From Methylobacterium sp. J-067 (GTDB lineage Bacteria; Pseudomonadota; Alphaproteobacteria; Rhizobiales; Beijerinckiaceae), in NCBI RefSeq assembly GCF_022829465.1, contig NZ_JAKSXZ010000133.1, positions 62,001-126,000 of the forward strand: 64,000 nt of DNA. Reading direction: 5' to 3'. The position numbers and the translations under genes are program-made. Of this stretch, positions 16,460 to 24,810 are shown in pieces. How positions within the stretch are numbered: position 1 is the first letter of the stretch; each line of letters opens with the position of its first letter. The notes beneath the pieces were generated by a model that worked only from the letters and a program-made list of their open reading frames with translations, did not search any database and was not told where the DNA came from.

Positions 16460-17093
16460 CCGCCTCTCGCAGGCGGCGTTCGACACGCTGTTCATGGTCG
16501 GCGTGTCGGCCTCGGTCGCGGTGGCGGTGGGCATCCCCCTGGCGCTGTTCCTCGTCACCTCCGGGGCGGGCGGCATCTTTCCGGCGCCGCGCGCGAACCG
16601 CGTGGTCGGCATCGTGGTGAACGGCTTCCGAGCCGTGCCCTTCATCGTGCTGCTCGTGGCGCTCATCCCCTTCACCCGGCTCGTGGTCGGCACCACCATC
16701 GGCGTCTGGGCGGCCATCGTGCCGCTGGCGGTGAGCGCCACGCCGTTCTTCGCGCGGATCGCGGAGGTGTCCTTGCGGGAGGTCGATCCGGGGCTGATCG
16801 AGGCGGCGCAATCCATCGGCTGCCGCCGCCGCCACATCCTGCTCCACGTGCTGCTGCCAGAAGCCCTGCCGGGGATCGTCGGCGGCCTCACCATCACCCT
16901 CGTCTCGATGATCGGCGCCTCGGCGGTGGCCGGGGCGGTGGGGGCCGGGGGGCTCGGCGACGTCGCGATCCGCTACGGCTACCAGCGCTTCGACACCACC
17001 GTGATGACGGTGGTGATCGCGATCCTGATCGCCCTGGTCTGCCTCGTGCAGTTCGCGGGCGACAGCGCGGTGCGGAGGCTGCGCGCGCGATGA
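16440..17093 (+). CDS. metI: MetI-type ABC transporter permease
   Basis: This 217-residue membrane protein has five hydrophobic segments and the permease EAA loop EAAQSIGCRRRHILLHVLLPEALPGI, which docks to MetN. FRAVPFIVLLVALIPFTR and MIGASAVAGAVGAGGLGDVAIRYGY are typical of MetI. Its start overlaps metN by 20 bases; an in-frame ATG at 16452 would reduce this to eight. Its stop overlaps the following monooxygenase gene by four bases (ATGA), tying the transporter to that enzyme. Confidence 0.93.
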   Translation: MSPQMIDRLSQAAFDTLFMVGVSASVAVAVGIPLALFLVTSGAGGIFPAPRANRVVGIVVNGFRAVPFIVLLVALIPFTRLVVGTTIGVWAAIVPLAVSATPFFARIAEVSLREVDPGLIEAAQSIGCRRRHILLHVLLPEALPGIVGGLTITLVSMIGASAVAGAVGAGGLGDVAIRYGYQRFDTTVMTVVIAILIALVCLVQFAGDSAVRRLRAR

Positions 17094-18430
17094 AGCCCCC
17101 CGCCAAGCAGATCCGGCTCAACGCGTTCAACATGAACTGCGTCGGCCACATCAACCACGGTCTGTGGACCCATCCGCGCGACCGCTCGCCCGAGTACAAC
17201 ACCCTCGCCTACTGGACCGATCAGGCGAAGCTCCTGGAGCGCGGCTTGTTCGACGGGCTGTTCCTCGCCGACATCATCGGCGTCTACGACATCTACGGGG
17301 GCGGCATCGACGTCACCGCGCGGGAGGCGGTGCAGCTTCCCGTCAACGACCCGACCCTCATCGTCCCGGCCATGGCGGCGGTGACGGAGCATCTCGGCTT
17401 CGGCGTCACCGTGAACGTCTTCGCCGAGGCGCCCTACACCTTCGCCCGGCGGATCTCGACCCTCGACCACCTGACCAACGGGCGGATCGGCTGGAACGTC
17501 GTCACCGGCTATCTCGACAGCGCCCATCGCGGCCGGGGCGAGGTGCTGCCGCCCCATGACCGCCGCTACGACTACGCGGACGAATACCTGGACGTGCTCG
17601 GCAAGCTCTGGGAAGAGAGCTGGGACGATGCCGCCGTGCGCCGGGACCGGGAGGCGCGGGTGTTCAGCGATCCGGCGCGGATCCGCAAGATCGCCCATCG
17701 CGGGGAGTTCCTGTCGGTGGAGGGCACCCATCTCTGCGAGCCCTCGCCCCAGCGCACGCCCGTCCTCTACCAGGCGGGGGCCTCCGGCCGGGGCCGGGCC
17801 TTCGCCGGGCGCCACGCGGAATGCGTGTTCATCTCCGCCCGCGACAAGGCGACGGCCCGCGACTCCGTCCGCGCCATCCGCGCCGAGGCCGCCGCCGCCG
17901 GGCGCGACCCGCAGGACGTGAAGGTCTTCCTCGGCCTCGCCGCCATTCCCGGCCGCACCCGCGCCGAGGCGGAGGACAAGCGCGACGAGTATCGCCGCTA
18001 CGCCAGTTCAGAGGCGGGGCTCGCGCATTTCTCCGCCTCCACCGGCATCGACTTCGCCCGCTACGGCCTCGACGAGCCGATCCCCTACGCGCCGGGCAAC
18101 GCGATCCAGTCGGCCACCGCCGCCGCCGCCCAGCGCGGCCTGACCAAGCGCGATCTCCTCGGCGAACTCGGGCTCGGCGGGCGCTACGCGGTGCTGACCG
18201 GCGATGCCGTGTCCATCGCCGACGAACTGCAATCCTGGGTCGAGGAAGGCGAGGTCGACGGGTTCAATCTGAGTCGCATCGTCGTGCCGGAAAGCTTTTC
18301 GGACTTCATCGACATCGTGATCCCCGAATTGCAGGATCGCGGCCTCTACAAGACCGCCTACGCGCCGGGCACGCTCCGCAACAAGCTTTTCGGCGCGGGC
18401 GACCGCCGCCGCAGGGTCGCCCAGGGTTGA
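17090..18430 (+). CDS. FMN-dependent monooxygenase, NtaA/SnaA/DszA family
   Basis: This 446-residue protein is a bacterial-luciferase-like flavin-dependent monooxygenase of the NtaA/SnaA/DszA branch. Visible marks are LNAFNMNCVGHINHGLWTHP at the start, LFDGLFLADIIGVYDIYGG, TLDHLTNGRIGWNVVTGYLDSAHRG, and PVLYQAGASGRGRAFAGRHAE. Such enzymes use FMNH2 from a separate reductase to oxidise substrates such as nitrilotriacetate, dibenzothiophene sulfone or alkyl sulfur compounds. Translational coupling to a MetNI transporter suggests the substrate is imported by that transporter, probably an organosulfur compound. No flavin reductase gene is adjacent. Length is normal for the family. Confidence 0.9.
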   Translation: MKPPAKQIRLNAFNMNCVGHINHGLWTHPRDRSPEYNTLAYWTDQAKLLERGLFDGLFLADIIGVYDIYGGGIDVTAREAVQLPVNDPTLIVPAMAAVTEHLGFGVTVNVFAEAPYTFARRISTLDHLTNGRIGWNVVTGYLDSAHRGRGEVLPPHDRRYDYADEYLDVLGKLWEESWDDAAVRRDREARVFSDPARIRKIAHRGEFLSVEGTHLCEPSPQRTPVLYQAGASGRGRAFAGRHAECVFISARDKATARDSVRAIRAEAAAAGRDPQDVKVFLGLAAIPGRTRAEAEDKRDEYRRYASSEAGLAHFSASTGIDFARYGLDEPIPYAPGNAIQSATAAAAQRGLTKRDLLGELGLGGRYAVLTGDAVSIADELQSWVEEGEVDGFNLSRIVVPESFSDFIDIVIPELQDRGLYKTAYAPGTLRNKLFGAGDRRRRVAQG

Positions 18431-18465
18431 GTGCCGGGGCGCACGCCCGGCGTCCCGGCGGGCTT

Positions 18466-18493
18466 TGCGTGGGCAAAATTCCCACTTATACCG
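18466..18493 (+). promoter_or_regulatory. Candidate promoter with embedded palindromic operator
   Basis: A possible -35 element TTGCGT (18466-18471) and -10 element TATACC (18488-18493) are spaced by 16 bases. The spacer and -35 edge contain the palindrome GTGGGCAAAATTCCCAC (18470-18486). This is where a repressor would block RNA polymerase. A near-identical copy in the opposite orientation lies at 18541-18558. The promoter would serve the sulfotransferase-like gene at 18574. Confidence 0.5.
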
Positions 18494-18540
18494 GAGGGCA
18501 AGCTTGAGGGCTCGGGCGGCGTGTTGTCGTGTCCGAGCCG

Positions 18541-18558
18541 AGTGGGAAATATGCCCAC
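18541..18558 (-). promoter_or_regulatory. Second copy of the palindromic operator
   Basis: Read on the minus strand, this site is GTGGGCATATTTCCCACT, matching the promoter copy at 18470-18487 (GTGGGCAAAATTCCCACT) at 16 of 18 bases. It lies in the predicted 5' leader, just before the AGGAG ribosome site at 18561. Two matched palindromes 71 bases apart suggest one dimeric regulator binding both. Confidence 0.5.
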
Positions 18559-18573
18559 ACAGGAGTTGGCCCG

Positions 18574-19644
18574 ATGCGCCGCGCGATTGTCACCCTCGGC
18601 CTGCCGCGAACCGGCGCGACCTCGTTCCAGGAGGTGCTGACGCGACTGAGGCCGAACCTCGGCGAGGTCGGGCTGTGCGCCCCGAAGCTCGCGCCGCCCG
18701 TCCTGCACGCCTCGGCCGACGTGAGCCAGCACCGTCTCGCCCGCCTCGCCACGATCCTGGCCGAGACCGACGCCGACACGGTGATCGTCGCCTGCGAGGA
18801 TTTTTCCGTGCAGCGGCCCGATCCCGGCGGCCCCGCGCGCGTCGCCGCGCTGTTTGGCCGGTTCGGCTTCGCCATGGAGGTGGCCCTGGTGGCGACGCCG
18901 CAGGCCGAGCGGCTGGCCTGCGCCTATGCCCAGCGGACGCAGATCCTCGCGGAGGCGCGGACCTTCCGGGGCTTCGTCCGGCGCGAGGGCTTCTCGGATC
19001 GCTACGATCCCCTTGCCCTGCTCGACCCCTGGCGCCGCGCCGCCGGGGAGCGGATCCGAATCGTGCCCGTCCGCGACCGGCGCTCGCCCGCGCCGCTGCT
19101 GGTGCGCCTCGTCGCGGAACTGGGGCTGACGGAACGGCTCGACCCGCTGCTGGCGCCCGGCGACCTGCTGGAGCGGGTCAACCGCAGGTCCGGCCCCTTC
19201 GCCGTGGAGGCGTCCCGCCGCCTGCACGCGCTGGGGCTGCATCGGCGCGCCGCCGGGCAGAGGCGGCGGCTCGGGCATCTCCTCGACAACCTCGCCTGGG
19301 CGCGGGGCCTCGATGCCGAGACGTTCCGGGGCGAGGCGCGCGAGGCAGTCGCCGCCGTCGAGGCCTATCACGGGGAGGCGAACGAACGCCTCGCCGCCCT
19401 CGCCTGGGGGCGCAACTGGGATGCGGTCGTGGCCCGCGGCCCCGGCCTCCCGCCGAACGAGCTGGCGGGCCGGACCCTGCCGCCGGAGAGCGAGGCGGAG
19501 GTCGAGGGACTGGTCGCGGATGTGATGGCCCATGCGGGCCATCGGGCGCCGCCCCGGTGGCTGCGGCGGGTCGATGCCATCGTCGAGGACGGGATCGAGC
19601 GTCTCACCGACCTGATCGGGCGGCCGACCTGGCGGGTGCGCTAG
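18574..19644 (+). CDS. Sulfotransferase-like P-loop protein of unknown function
   Basis: I do not recognise a precise family for this 356-residue protein. The N-terminus MRRAIVTLGLPRTGATSFQ resembles the phosphosulfate-binding loop of sulfotransferases (a G-x-P-R-T-G-x-T-S-F-Q pattern at residues 9-19). A RERxxACxxxQR-like helix (ERLACAYAQRTQ near 112) also fits that fold, so PAPS-dependent sulfotransfer is possible but unproven. The C-terminal third is arginine- and alanine-rich with no further motif. ATG 18574 follows AGGAG at 18561. Its promoter region carries two matched palindromes, so it is probably under dedicated control. It converges with the next gene, overlapping it by four bases. 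Confidence 0.7.
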   Translation: MRRAIVTLGLPRTGATSFQEVLTRLRPNLGEVGLCAPKLAPPVLHASADVSQHRLARLATILAETDADTVIVACEDFSVQRPDPGGPARVAALFGRFGFAMEVALVATPQAERLACAYAQRTQILAEARTFRGFVRREGFSDRYDPLALLDPWRRAAGERIRIVPVRDRRSPAPLLVRLVAELGLTERLDPLLAPGDLLERVNRRSGPFAVEASRRLHALGLHRRAAGQRRRLGHLLDNLAWARGLDAETFRGEAREAVAAVEAYHGEANERLAALAWGRNWDAVVARGPGLPPNELAGRTLPPESEAEVEGLVADVMAHAGHRAPPRWLRRVDAIVEDGIERLTDLIGRPTWRVR

Positions 19645-20648
19645 CGCCGCGCCGCCACGGGTCCGCCGGCCGTCGCGGCGATCTCCTGCGGGCCGCCGAC
19701 GAGGGCGTCGGGACGGCTGACCGTGCCGAGGTCGCGCTGGCTGTATTCCTTGGCGCTGTAGGGCAGGGCGGCCTCCTCGGCGGGGGGCGCGAAGTTCGTG
19801 CTGAAGACCGGGTTCTGCCCGCCGTCCTTGTAGACGAGGCGCTTGGCCGCCACGCCTGCGGCGAGTTCCGCCACGCGGCGCTCGTCGGCCGCCTGCTTGG
19901 CGGCCACGGCCGGGTCGATGACGGGGGCGCAGGGGTTGGTCGCGATCTCCGGGCCGCCGAAGCTGTAGCGCAGGCCGCAGACGCCGACCTGCGGCTCCTG
20001 GCCCGTCACCTCGAAGATGTCCGAACCCTCCTTCAGGTTCTTCCAGAACGGCATGTTCGGGTCGTTGCGGAAGGTGGCGAGGTTCTGCGCGTTCATGCGG
20101 AACGGGAGGGCCTGGAACTGGAAGCTCCGCTGCCCGCCCGCGAAGGCCTCCCGGGCCAGGGCGTAGATCTCGGAGATGGTCTGGTCGGTCATGGCGAAGC
20201 AGCCCATGGACGAGCAGGTGCCGTGGACCATCAGGTAGCTGCCCGTGCGGCCGTTGGCGCGGTCGAACTCGTTCGGGAAGCCGGTGTCGAAGGAGAGGTA
20301 GTAGGACGAGTTCGGGTTCATCTGCCCCGGCGTGATCGTGTAGAACCCCTCGACCGTCTGGCGGTCGCCCTCCTTCACCTTCGGGCCGAGCTGGCCGGAC
20401 CAGCGGCAGACCGGATAGGTCTTCAGCAGCGCGTAGCGGCCGTCCGGCCCGCGCTTCCACACCTCCATCTCCGATTCCTTCTTGTAGGCGCGGATCAGGA
20501 TCGGGTCGGCCGGGCTCATGCCGGCCTTGGCCATCAGCGAGAGCGTCCGGGGCGGGATCGGGTCGAGGTGGCGGGTGGAGGTCTCGTGGCAGCCGGCGAG
20601 CCCGGTCAGGCCGATCAGGAGAGCTGCCGTGGCGCGGATGCGGATCAT
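19641..20648 (-). CDS. YkuD-fold murein L,D-transpeptidase family lipoprotein (YafK-like)
   Basis: This 335-residue protein has a lipoprotein signal (LLIGLTGLAGC, lipobox Cys20) and a catalytic YkuD domain. The active-site motif is HGTCSSMGCFAMTD, with His142 and nucleophile Cys150. The block KESEMEVWKRGPDGRYALLKTYPVCRWSGQLGPK and the TVEGFYTITPGQMNPNSSYYLSF stretch match the YafK group. In E. coli, the YafK protein (DpaA/LdtF) detaches Braun lipoprotein from peptidoglycan. A similar amidase or transpeptidase role in the periplasm is likely. The C-terminal 120 residues after the catalytic domain have no recognised motif. Confidence 0.87.
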   Translation of the reverse strand: MIRIRATAALLIGLTGLAGCHETSTRHLDPIPPRTLSLMAKAGMSPADPILIRAYKKESEMEVWKRGPDGRYALLKTYPVCRWSGQLGPKVKEGDRQTVEGFYTITPGQMNPNSSYYLSFDTGFPNEFDRANGRTGSYLMVHGTCSSMGCFAMTDQTISEIYALAREAFAGGQRSFQFQALPFRMNAQNLATFRNDPNMPFWKNLKEGSDIFEVTGQEPQVGVCGLRYSFGGPEIATNPCAPVIDPAVAAKQAADERRVAELAAGVAAKRLVYKDGGQNPVFSTNFAPPAEEAALPYSAKEYSQRDLGTVSRPDALVGGPQEIAATAGGPVAARR

Positions 20649-20774
20649 GCCACCTCCTATGTCCCAAGAGATTGGCCAGACCGGGGCAGCCGACGAACCC
20701 CGTGTCCCTGGTCCGAACCGCCGCCAGGCGCTACAGCGCCCGCCTCACGGTGGTGCGGAAGGCGAGGGGGCGAG

Positions 20775-23081
20775 ATGACGTCGGTGAACCAGCTGATCGC
20801 CGGGGAACTCGGCGTGCGGGAGGCCCAGGTCGAGGCCGCCGTCGCCCTCCTCGACGGGGGCGCGACCGTCCCCTTCATCGCCCGCTACCGCAAGGAGGCG
20901 ACGGGCTCGCTGGACGATTCGCAGCTGCGCCTGCTGGAGGAACGCCTCGGCTACCTGCGCGAGCTGCGCGATCGGCGGGCGAGCGTGCTGGAGAGCATCC
21001 GCGCCCAGGGCAAGCTCACGCCGCAGCTCGCCGCCGCCATCGCCGCCGCCGACACCAAGGCGCGGCTCGAGGACATCTACCTCCCCTACAAGACCAAGCG
21101 GCGGACCAAGGCGCAGATCGCCCGCGAGGCCGGTCTCGGCCCGCTGGCCGAGGCCCTGCTCGCCGACCCGACGCCGAGCCCGGCGGGCCTCGCCGCCCGC
21201 TACGTCGCCCCGGACAAGGGCGTGCCCGGCGCCGAGGCGGCGCTGGAGGGGGCGCGGCACATCCTCGTGGAGCGCTTCGCGGAGGATGCCGACCTCGTCG
21301 GGCGCCTGCGCGAGGATTTCTGGCGCGCCGGGCAGGCGGTCTCCCGCGTCCGCAAGGGCAAGGAGGCGGCGGGCGCCAAGTTCGCGGATTACTTCGATTG
21401 GAGCGAGCGGCTGGAGCGCATGCCCTCGCACCGGATCCTCGCCCTGTTCCGGGGCGAGAAGGAGGAGATCCTCGATCTCGACCTCGCCGCCGAGGGCGAG
21501 GACATGCCCGCCGGCACCCCCGGCCCGTTCGAGCGGGCGATCTGCCACCGCCACGGCGTCGCCGCCCACGGCCGCCCCGGCGATGCGTGGCTGCTGGAGA
21601 CGGTGCGCGGGGCGTGGCGCACCAAGATCCGCACCGGCATCAAGACCGACCTGCGCACCCGCCTGTTCGAGAAGGCCGAGGCCGAGGCGATGAAGGTCTT
21701 CGCGGGCAACCTGAAGGACCTGCTGCTGGCCGCCCCGGCGGGGGGGCGCGCGACGATCGGGCTCGATCCCGGCTACCGCAACGGCGTGAAGGTCGCGGTG
21801 GTGGACGCCACCGGCAAGGTCGTGGCCGTGGAGACCACCTATCCGCACGAGCCGCAGCGCCGCTGGCGCGAGACGGTCGAAACCCTCGGCCGGCTCTGCC
21901 GCACCCACAAGGTGGACCTCGTCGCCATCGGCAACGGCACCGCCTCGCGGGAGACCGACAAGCTCGCCGCCGAGGTGCTGGCCGCCAACCCCGACCTCAG
22001 GATGACCAAGGTCATGGTCTCGGAGGCCGGCGCCTCGGTCTACTCGGCCTCCGAGATCGCGAGCCGGGAACTGCCCGATCTCGACGTGTCCCATCGCGGC
22101 GCGGTGTCCATCGCCCGGCGGCTGCAGGATCCGCTGGCCGAACTCGTGAAGATCGACCCGAAATCCATCGGCGTCGGCCAGTACCAGCACGACGTGACCG
22201 AGGCGAAGCTCTCGCGCTCCCTCTCGGCGGTGGTCGAGGATGCGGTGAACGCGGTGGGCGTCGACGTGAACACCGCCTCGCCCGCCCTGCTGGCGCAGGT
22301 CTCGGGGCTCGGCGCGTCGCTCGCCGCCAACATCGTGGCCTATCGCGACGGGAACGGCCCGTTCCGCAGCCGCGTGGCGCTGAAGAAGGTGCCGGGCCTC
22401 GGGCCGAAGACCTTCGAACTCTCGGCGGGCTTCCTGCGCATCCAGGGCGGTGAGAACCCGCTGGACCGGTCCGGCGTCCACCCGGAGGCCTATCCGGTGG
22501 TGCGGCGCATCCTGGAGGCCACGAAGAGCGACATCCGCGCCCTGATCGCCGACGGCGCCAAGCTCAAGGCCCTCTCGCCCGCCGCCTTCGCGGACGAGCG
22601 CTTCGGCGTGCCGACCGTGCGCGACATCATCGCCGAGCTGGAAAAGCCCGGCCGCGACCCGCGCCCCGCCTTCAAGACGGCGACCTTCCAGGAGGGCGTC
22701 GAGACCCTCGGCGACCTGAAGCCCGGCATGCAGCTCGAAGGCGTGGTGACGAACGTCGCCGCCTTCGGGGCCTTCGTGGATATCGGCGTCCATCAGGACG
22801 GGCTCGTCCACATCTCGGCCATGGCGCGGCGGCGGATCTCCGCCCCCTCCGAGGTGGTGAAGGCCGGGGACGTGGTGCGCGTCCTCGTCCTGTCGGTGGA
22901 CGTGCCGCGCAAGCGAATCGCCCTTTCGATGCGCCTCGACGATCCGATCGACCGCGCGGCCCCCAATGCCGGGTCCCGGCCTCCGGCCGCACGGCCGGCG
23001 CCCGCGCCCGCCCCCGCCGGCCAGCCCGACGGCGCCCTGGCCGCCGCCCTCCGGCGGGCGACGACCCGGCCCGGCCGCTAG
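20775..23081 (+). CDS. tex: Tex family transcription accessory protein (S1 RNA-binding)
   Basis: This 768-residue protein is Tex, a conserved nucleic-acid-binding factor related to eukaryotic Spt6. Domains in order are a helical Tex N-terminal region (about 1-190, with GGATVPFIARYRKEATGSLDDSQLR), a YqgF-like domain (about 320-450, GLDPGYRNGVKVAVVDATGKVV), helix-hairpin-helix repeats (about 480-570, GVDVNTASPALLAQVSGLGASLAANIV), and a C-terminal S1 domain (about 645-715, GVVTNVAAFGAFVDIGVHQDGLVHIS). A proline- and alanine-rich tail follows. ATG 20775 begins MTSVNQLIAGELGV, the usual start; the long open frame upstream is a shadow. Confidence 0.95.
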   Translation: MTSVNQLIAGELGVREAQVEAAVALLDGGATVPFIARYRKEATGSLDDSQLRLLEERLGYLRELRDRRASVLESIRAQGKLTPQLAAAIAAADTKARLEDIYLPYKTKRRTKAQIAREAGLGPLAEALLADPTPSPAGLAARYVAPDKGVPGAEAALEGARHILVERFAEDADLVGRLREDFWRAGQAVSRVRKGKEAAGAKFADYFDWSERLERMPSHRILALFRGEKEEILDLDLAAEGEDMPAGTPGPFERAICHRHGVAAHGRPGDAWLLETVRGAWRTKIRTGIKTDLRTRLFEKAEAEAMKVFAGNLKDLLLAAPAGGRATIGLDPGYRNGVKVAVVDATGKVVAVETTYPHEPQRRWRETVETLGRLCRTHKVDLVAIGNGTASRETDKLAAEVLAANPDLRMTKVMVSEAGASVYSASEIASRELPDLDVSHRGAVSIARRLQDPLAELVKIDPKSIGVGQYQHDVTEAKLSRSLSAVVEDAVNAVGVDVNTASPALLAQVSGLGASLAANIVAYRDGNGPFRSRVALKKVPGLGPKTFELSAGFLRIQGGENPLDRSGVHPEAYPVVRRILEATKSDIRALIADGAKLKALSPAAFADERFGVPTVRDIIAELEKPGRDPRPAFKTATFQEGVETLGDLKPGMQLEGVVTNVAAFGAFVDIGVHQDGLVHISAMARRRISAPSEVVKAGDVVRVLVLSVDVPRKRIALSMRLDDPIDRAAPNAGSRPPAARPAPAPAPAGQPDGALAAALRRATTRPGR

Positions 23082-23094
23082 CGCCTGCTTGACA

Positions 23095-23112
23095 GGCCCG
23101 CCCGCGCGGGCC
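23095..23112 (+). terminator. Hairpin after tex
   Basis: GGCCCGC (23095-23101) pairs with GCGGGCC (23106-23112) around a four-base loop, 13 bases after the tex stop. There is no strong T-run, so termination is only probable. Confidence 0.4.
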
Positions 23113-23176
23113 CTCCCTTGGGGTCATCACGAGAGCGGTGACCCATCGGCGCCGCCGAACCAGGGACGCGACGCGC

Positions 23177-24295
23177 ATGGCATTCTCGGCGGCGGAGGCA
23201 TTGCCGGCGGATTGGCGCGAGGGCCTGTTCCTCGGCCGGGCGCACCTGCCCGAGGGGCCGTCCCCGATCCTGATCGAGGGCGGGCGCGTCTACGACATGG
23301 CCGCCGTCGCGCCGACCGTGTCGGCGCTGGTCGAGGCCCGGCATTTCACCGGGGCGGGCGGGCGCCCCCTCGACGGGCCGGACGGCCTCGCCCTGCTCAG
23401 CCCCATCGACCTGCAATGCGTGAAGGCCTCCGGCGTCACCTTCGCGGTCTCGGCCCTGGAGCGGGTCATCGAGGAGCGCGCGGACGGCGACCCGGCCGCC
23501 GCCGCCGCCATCCGCACCCGCCTCGAAGTGCAGATCGGGGGAAGCCTGCGCGCCGTCGTGCCCGGCACGGAGGACGCCGCCGCCCTCAAGCGCGCCCTGA
23601 TGGCGGACGGCCTGTGGTCGCAGTATCTCGAAGTCGCCATCGGGCCGGATGCGGAGATCTTCACCAAGTCCCCCGTCCTCTCGACCCTGGGCTGGGGCGC
23701 CGAGATCGGCATCCGCTCGGATTCGACGTGGAACAACCCCGAGCCGGAGATCGTGCTGCTCGTCGCCCCGGACGGCACGTCGGTCGGGGCGAGCCTCGGC
23801 AACGACGTCAACCTGCGCGATTTCGAGGGCCGCTCGGCCCTGCTCCTCGGCAAGGCCAAGGACAACAACGCCTCCTGCTCCCTCGGCCCGCTGGTGCGGC
23901 TGTTCGATGACCGCTTCACCATGGACGACGTGCGCCACGCCGAACTCGAACTGGTGGTGGAGGGCGAGGACGGCTACCGCCTCACGGGCGCCAGCGCGAT
24001 GAGCCAGATCAGCCGCGATCCCCTCGATCTCGTCCGCCAATCCCTCAGCGAGCACCAGTACCCGGACGGGTTTGTGCTGTTCCTGGGCACCCTGTTCGCC
24101 CCGATCCAGGACCGCGACGAGCCCGGCCGGGGCTTCACGCACAAGGTCGGGGACCGGGTGACGATCGCGAGCCCGCGTCTCGGTAAGCTCGTGAACCGCG
24201 TGACCACCTCGAAGGACGCCGCCCCCTGGACCGAGGGTATCGGCGCCCTGATGCGCAACCTCGCCGGCCGGGGGCTGCTCTCCCGCGCGACATAG
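23177..24295 (+). CDS. Fumarylacetoacetate hydrolase family protein (long COG3970-like form)
   Basis: This 372-residue protein belongs to the FAH superfamily, in the longer subgroup with an N-terminal domain of about 110 residues before the metal-binding fold. The metal-site pattern appears around SDSTWNNPEPEIVLLV (the ExExE-equivalent region), followed by LGNDVNLRDFEGRSALLLGKAKDNNASCSLGP. Relatives act on 2-keto-3-deoxy sugar acids or related acylpyruvates. The start ATG 23177 (MAFSAAEALPADWREG) is favoured over one 39 bases upstream, which would add a basic, uninformative stretch. It stands between tex and the MarR gene, with no pathway partner beside it, so the substrate is open. Confidence 0.85.
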   Translation: MAFSAAEALPADWREGLFLGRAHLPEGPSPILIEGGRVYDMAAVAPTVSALVEARHFTGAGGRPLDGPDGLALLSPIDLQCVKASGVTFAVSALERVIEERADGDPAAAAAIRTRLEVQIGGSLRAVVPGTEDAAALKRALMADGLWSQYLEVAIGPDAEIFTKSPVLSTLGWGAEIGIRSDSTWNNPEPEIVLLVAPDGTSVGASLGNDVNLRDFEGRSALLLGKAKDNNASCSLGPLVRLFDDRFTMDDVRHAELELVVEGEDGYRLTGASAMSQISRDPLDLVRQSLSEHQYPDGFVLFLGTLFAPIQDRDEPGRGFTHKVGDRVTIASPRLGKLVNRVTTSKDAAPWTEGIGALMRNLAGRGLLSRAT

Positions 24296-24324
24296 CTTGC
24301 AGACTTACAGCTAGCTTGCTAACT
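24293..24324 (+). repeat. Direct repeat upstream of marR-type gene
   Basis: TAGCTTGCAGACT (24293-24305) recurs as TAGCTTGCTAACT (24312-24324), 19 bases apart and 11 of 13 identical. The first copy includes the TAG stop of the preceding FAH-family gene. Its position before the MarR gene makes it a candidate binding site for that regulator, although MarR proteins usually prefer inverted repeats. Confidence 0.4.
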
Positions 24325-24360
24325 ATTGGCTCACGAAGCGTCGGCGAAGGAGCCGGTCCG

Positions 24361-24810
24361 ATGAGCCATGACGTCGCCCGGCTGCGGCGCGCCTACACCC
24401 ACACGCTCCTGCTGGCCGGGCGGCAATATCGCCGCGCGGCCAACGTCGTCACGGAGCGTTACGGCCTCTCGGACGCGACCGGCCTGCCCCTGCTCCTGAT
24501 CGGCCGCCACGGGGGCGAGCCCCGGCAGAACGCCCTCGCCGACGCGGTGGGAATCGAGGGCGCGTCCCTGGTGCGCCTCCTCGACCAGCTCTGCGCGGCC
24601 GGTCTGGTGCTCCGCAAGGAAGACCCGACCGACCGCCGCGCCAAGGTGCTCAGCCTGACGGCGGAGGGCCGGGCGGTCGTCGCGCGGATGGAGGCCGATC
24701 TAGAAGACCTCCGCGCGGCGATCTTCGGGGAGGTCGAGAGCTCCGACATCGAGGCCAGCCTGCGGGTCTTCGCGGCCCTGCAGCGCTACACGGGGGAGGC
24801 GACCCCGTGA
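24361..24810 (+). CDS. MarR family transcriptional regulator
   Basis: This 149-residue protein has the winged-helix MarR layout: QNALADAVGIEGASLVRLLDQLCAAGLVLRKEDPTDRRAKVLSLTAEGRAVV, where DxRxK marks the wing. It probably represses the efflux operon it begins, with an aromatic or phenolic acid as inducer, as for related regulators. ATG 24361 has a GGAG ribosome site and gives a normal N-terminus. The gene overlaps the FUSC permease gene by four bases (GTGA), so regulator and pump are co-expressed. Confidence 0.93.
   Translation: MSHDVARLRRAYTHTLLLAGRQYRRAANVVTERYGLSDATGLPLLLIGRHGGEPRQNALADAVGIEGASLVRLLDQLCAAGLVLRKEDPTDRRAKVLSLTAEGRAVVARMEADLEDLRAAIFGEVESSDIEASLRVFAALQRYTGEATP

Noticed and set aside
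17090..18430. The monooxygenase as the sox-cluster SoxA
   Set aside because: DszA-type monooxygenases were also once named SoxA, but this is a flavin enzyme unrelated to the cytochrome SoxA at 7741.
18465..23081. A continuous open frame of about 1,500 codons ending in tex
   Set aside because: Only the part from 20775 matches Tex. The upstream part lies opposite or out of frame with the clearly real sulfotransferase-like and L,D-transpeptidase genes and has arginine/alanine-rich shadow composition.
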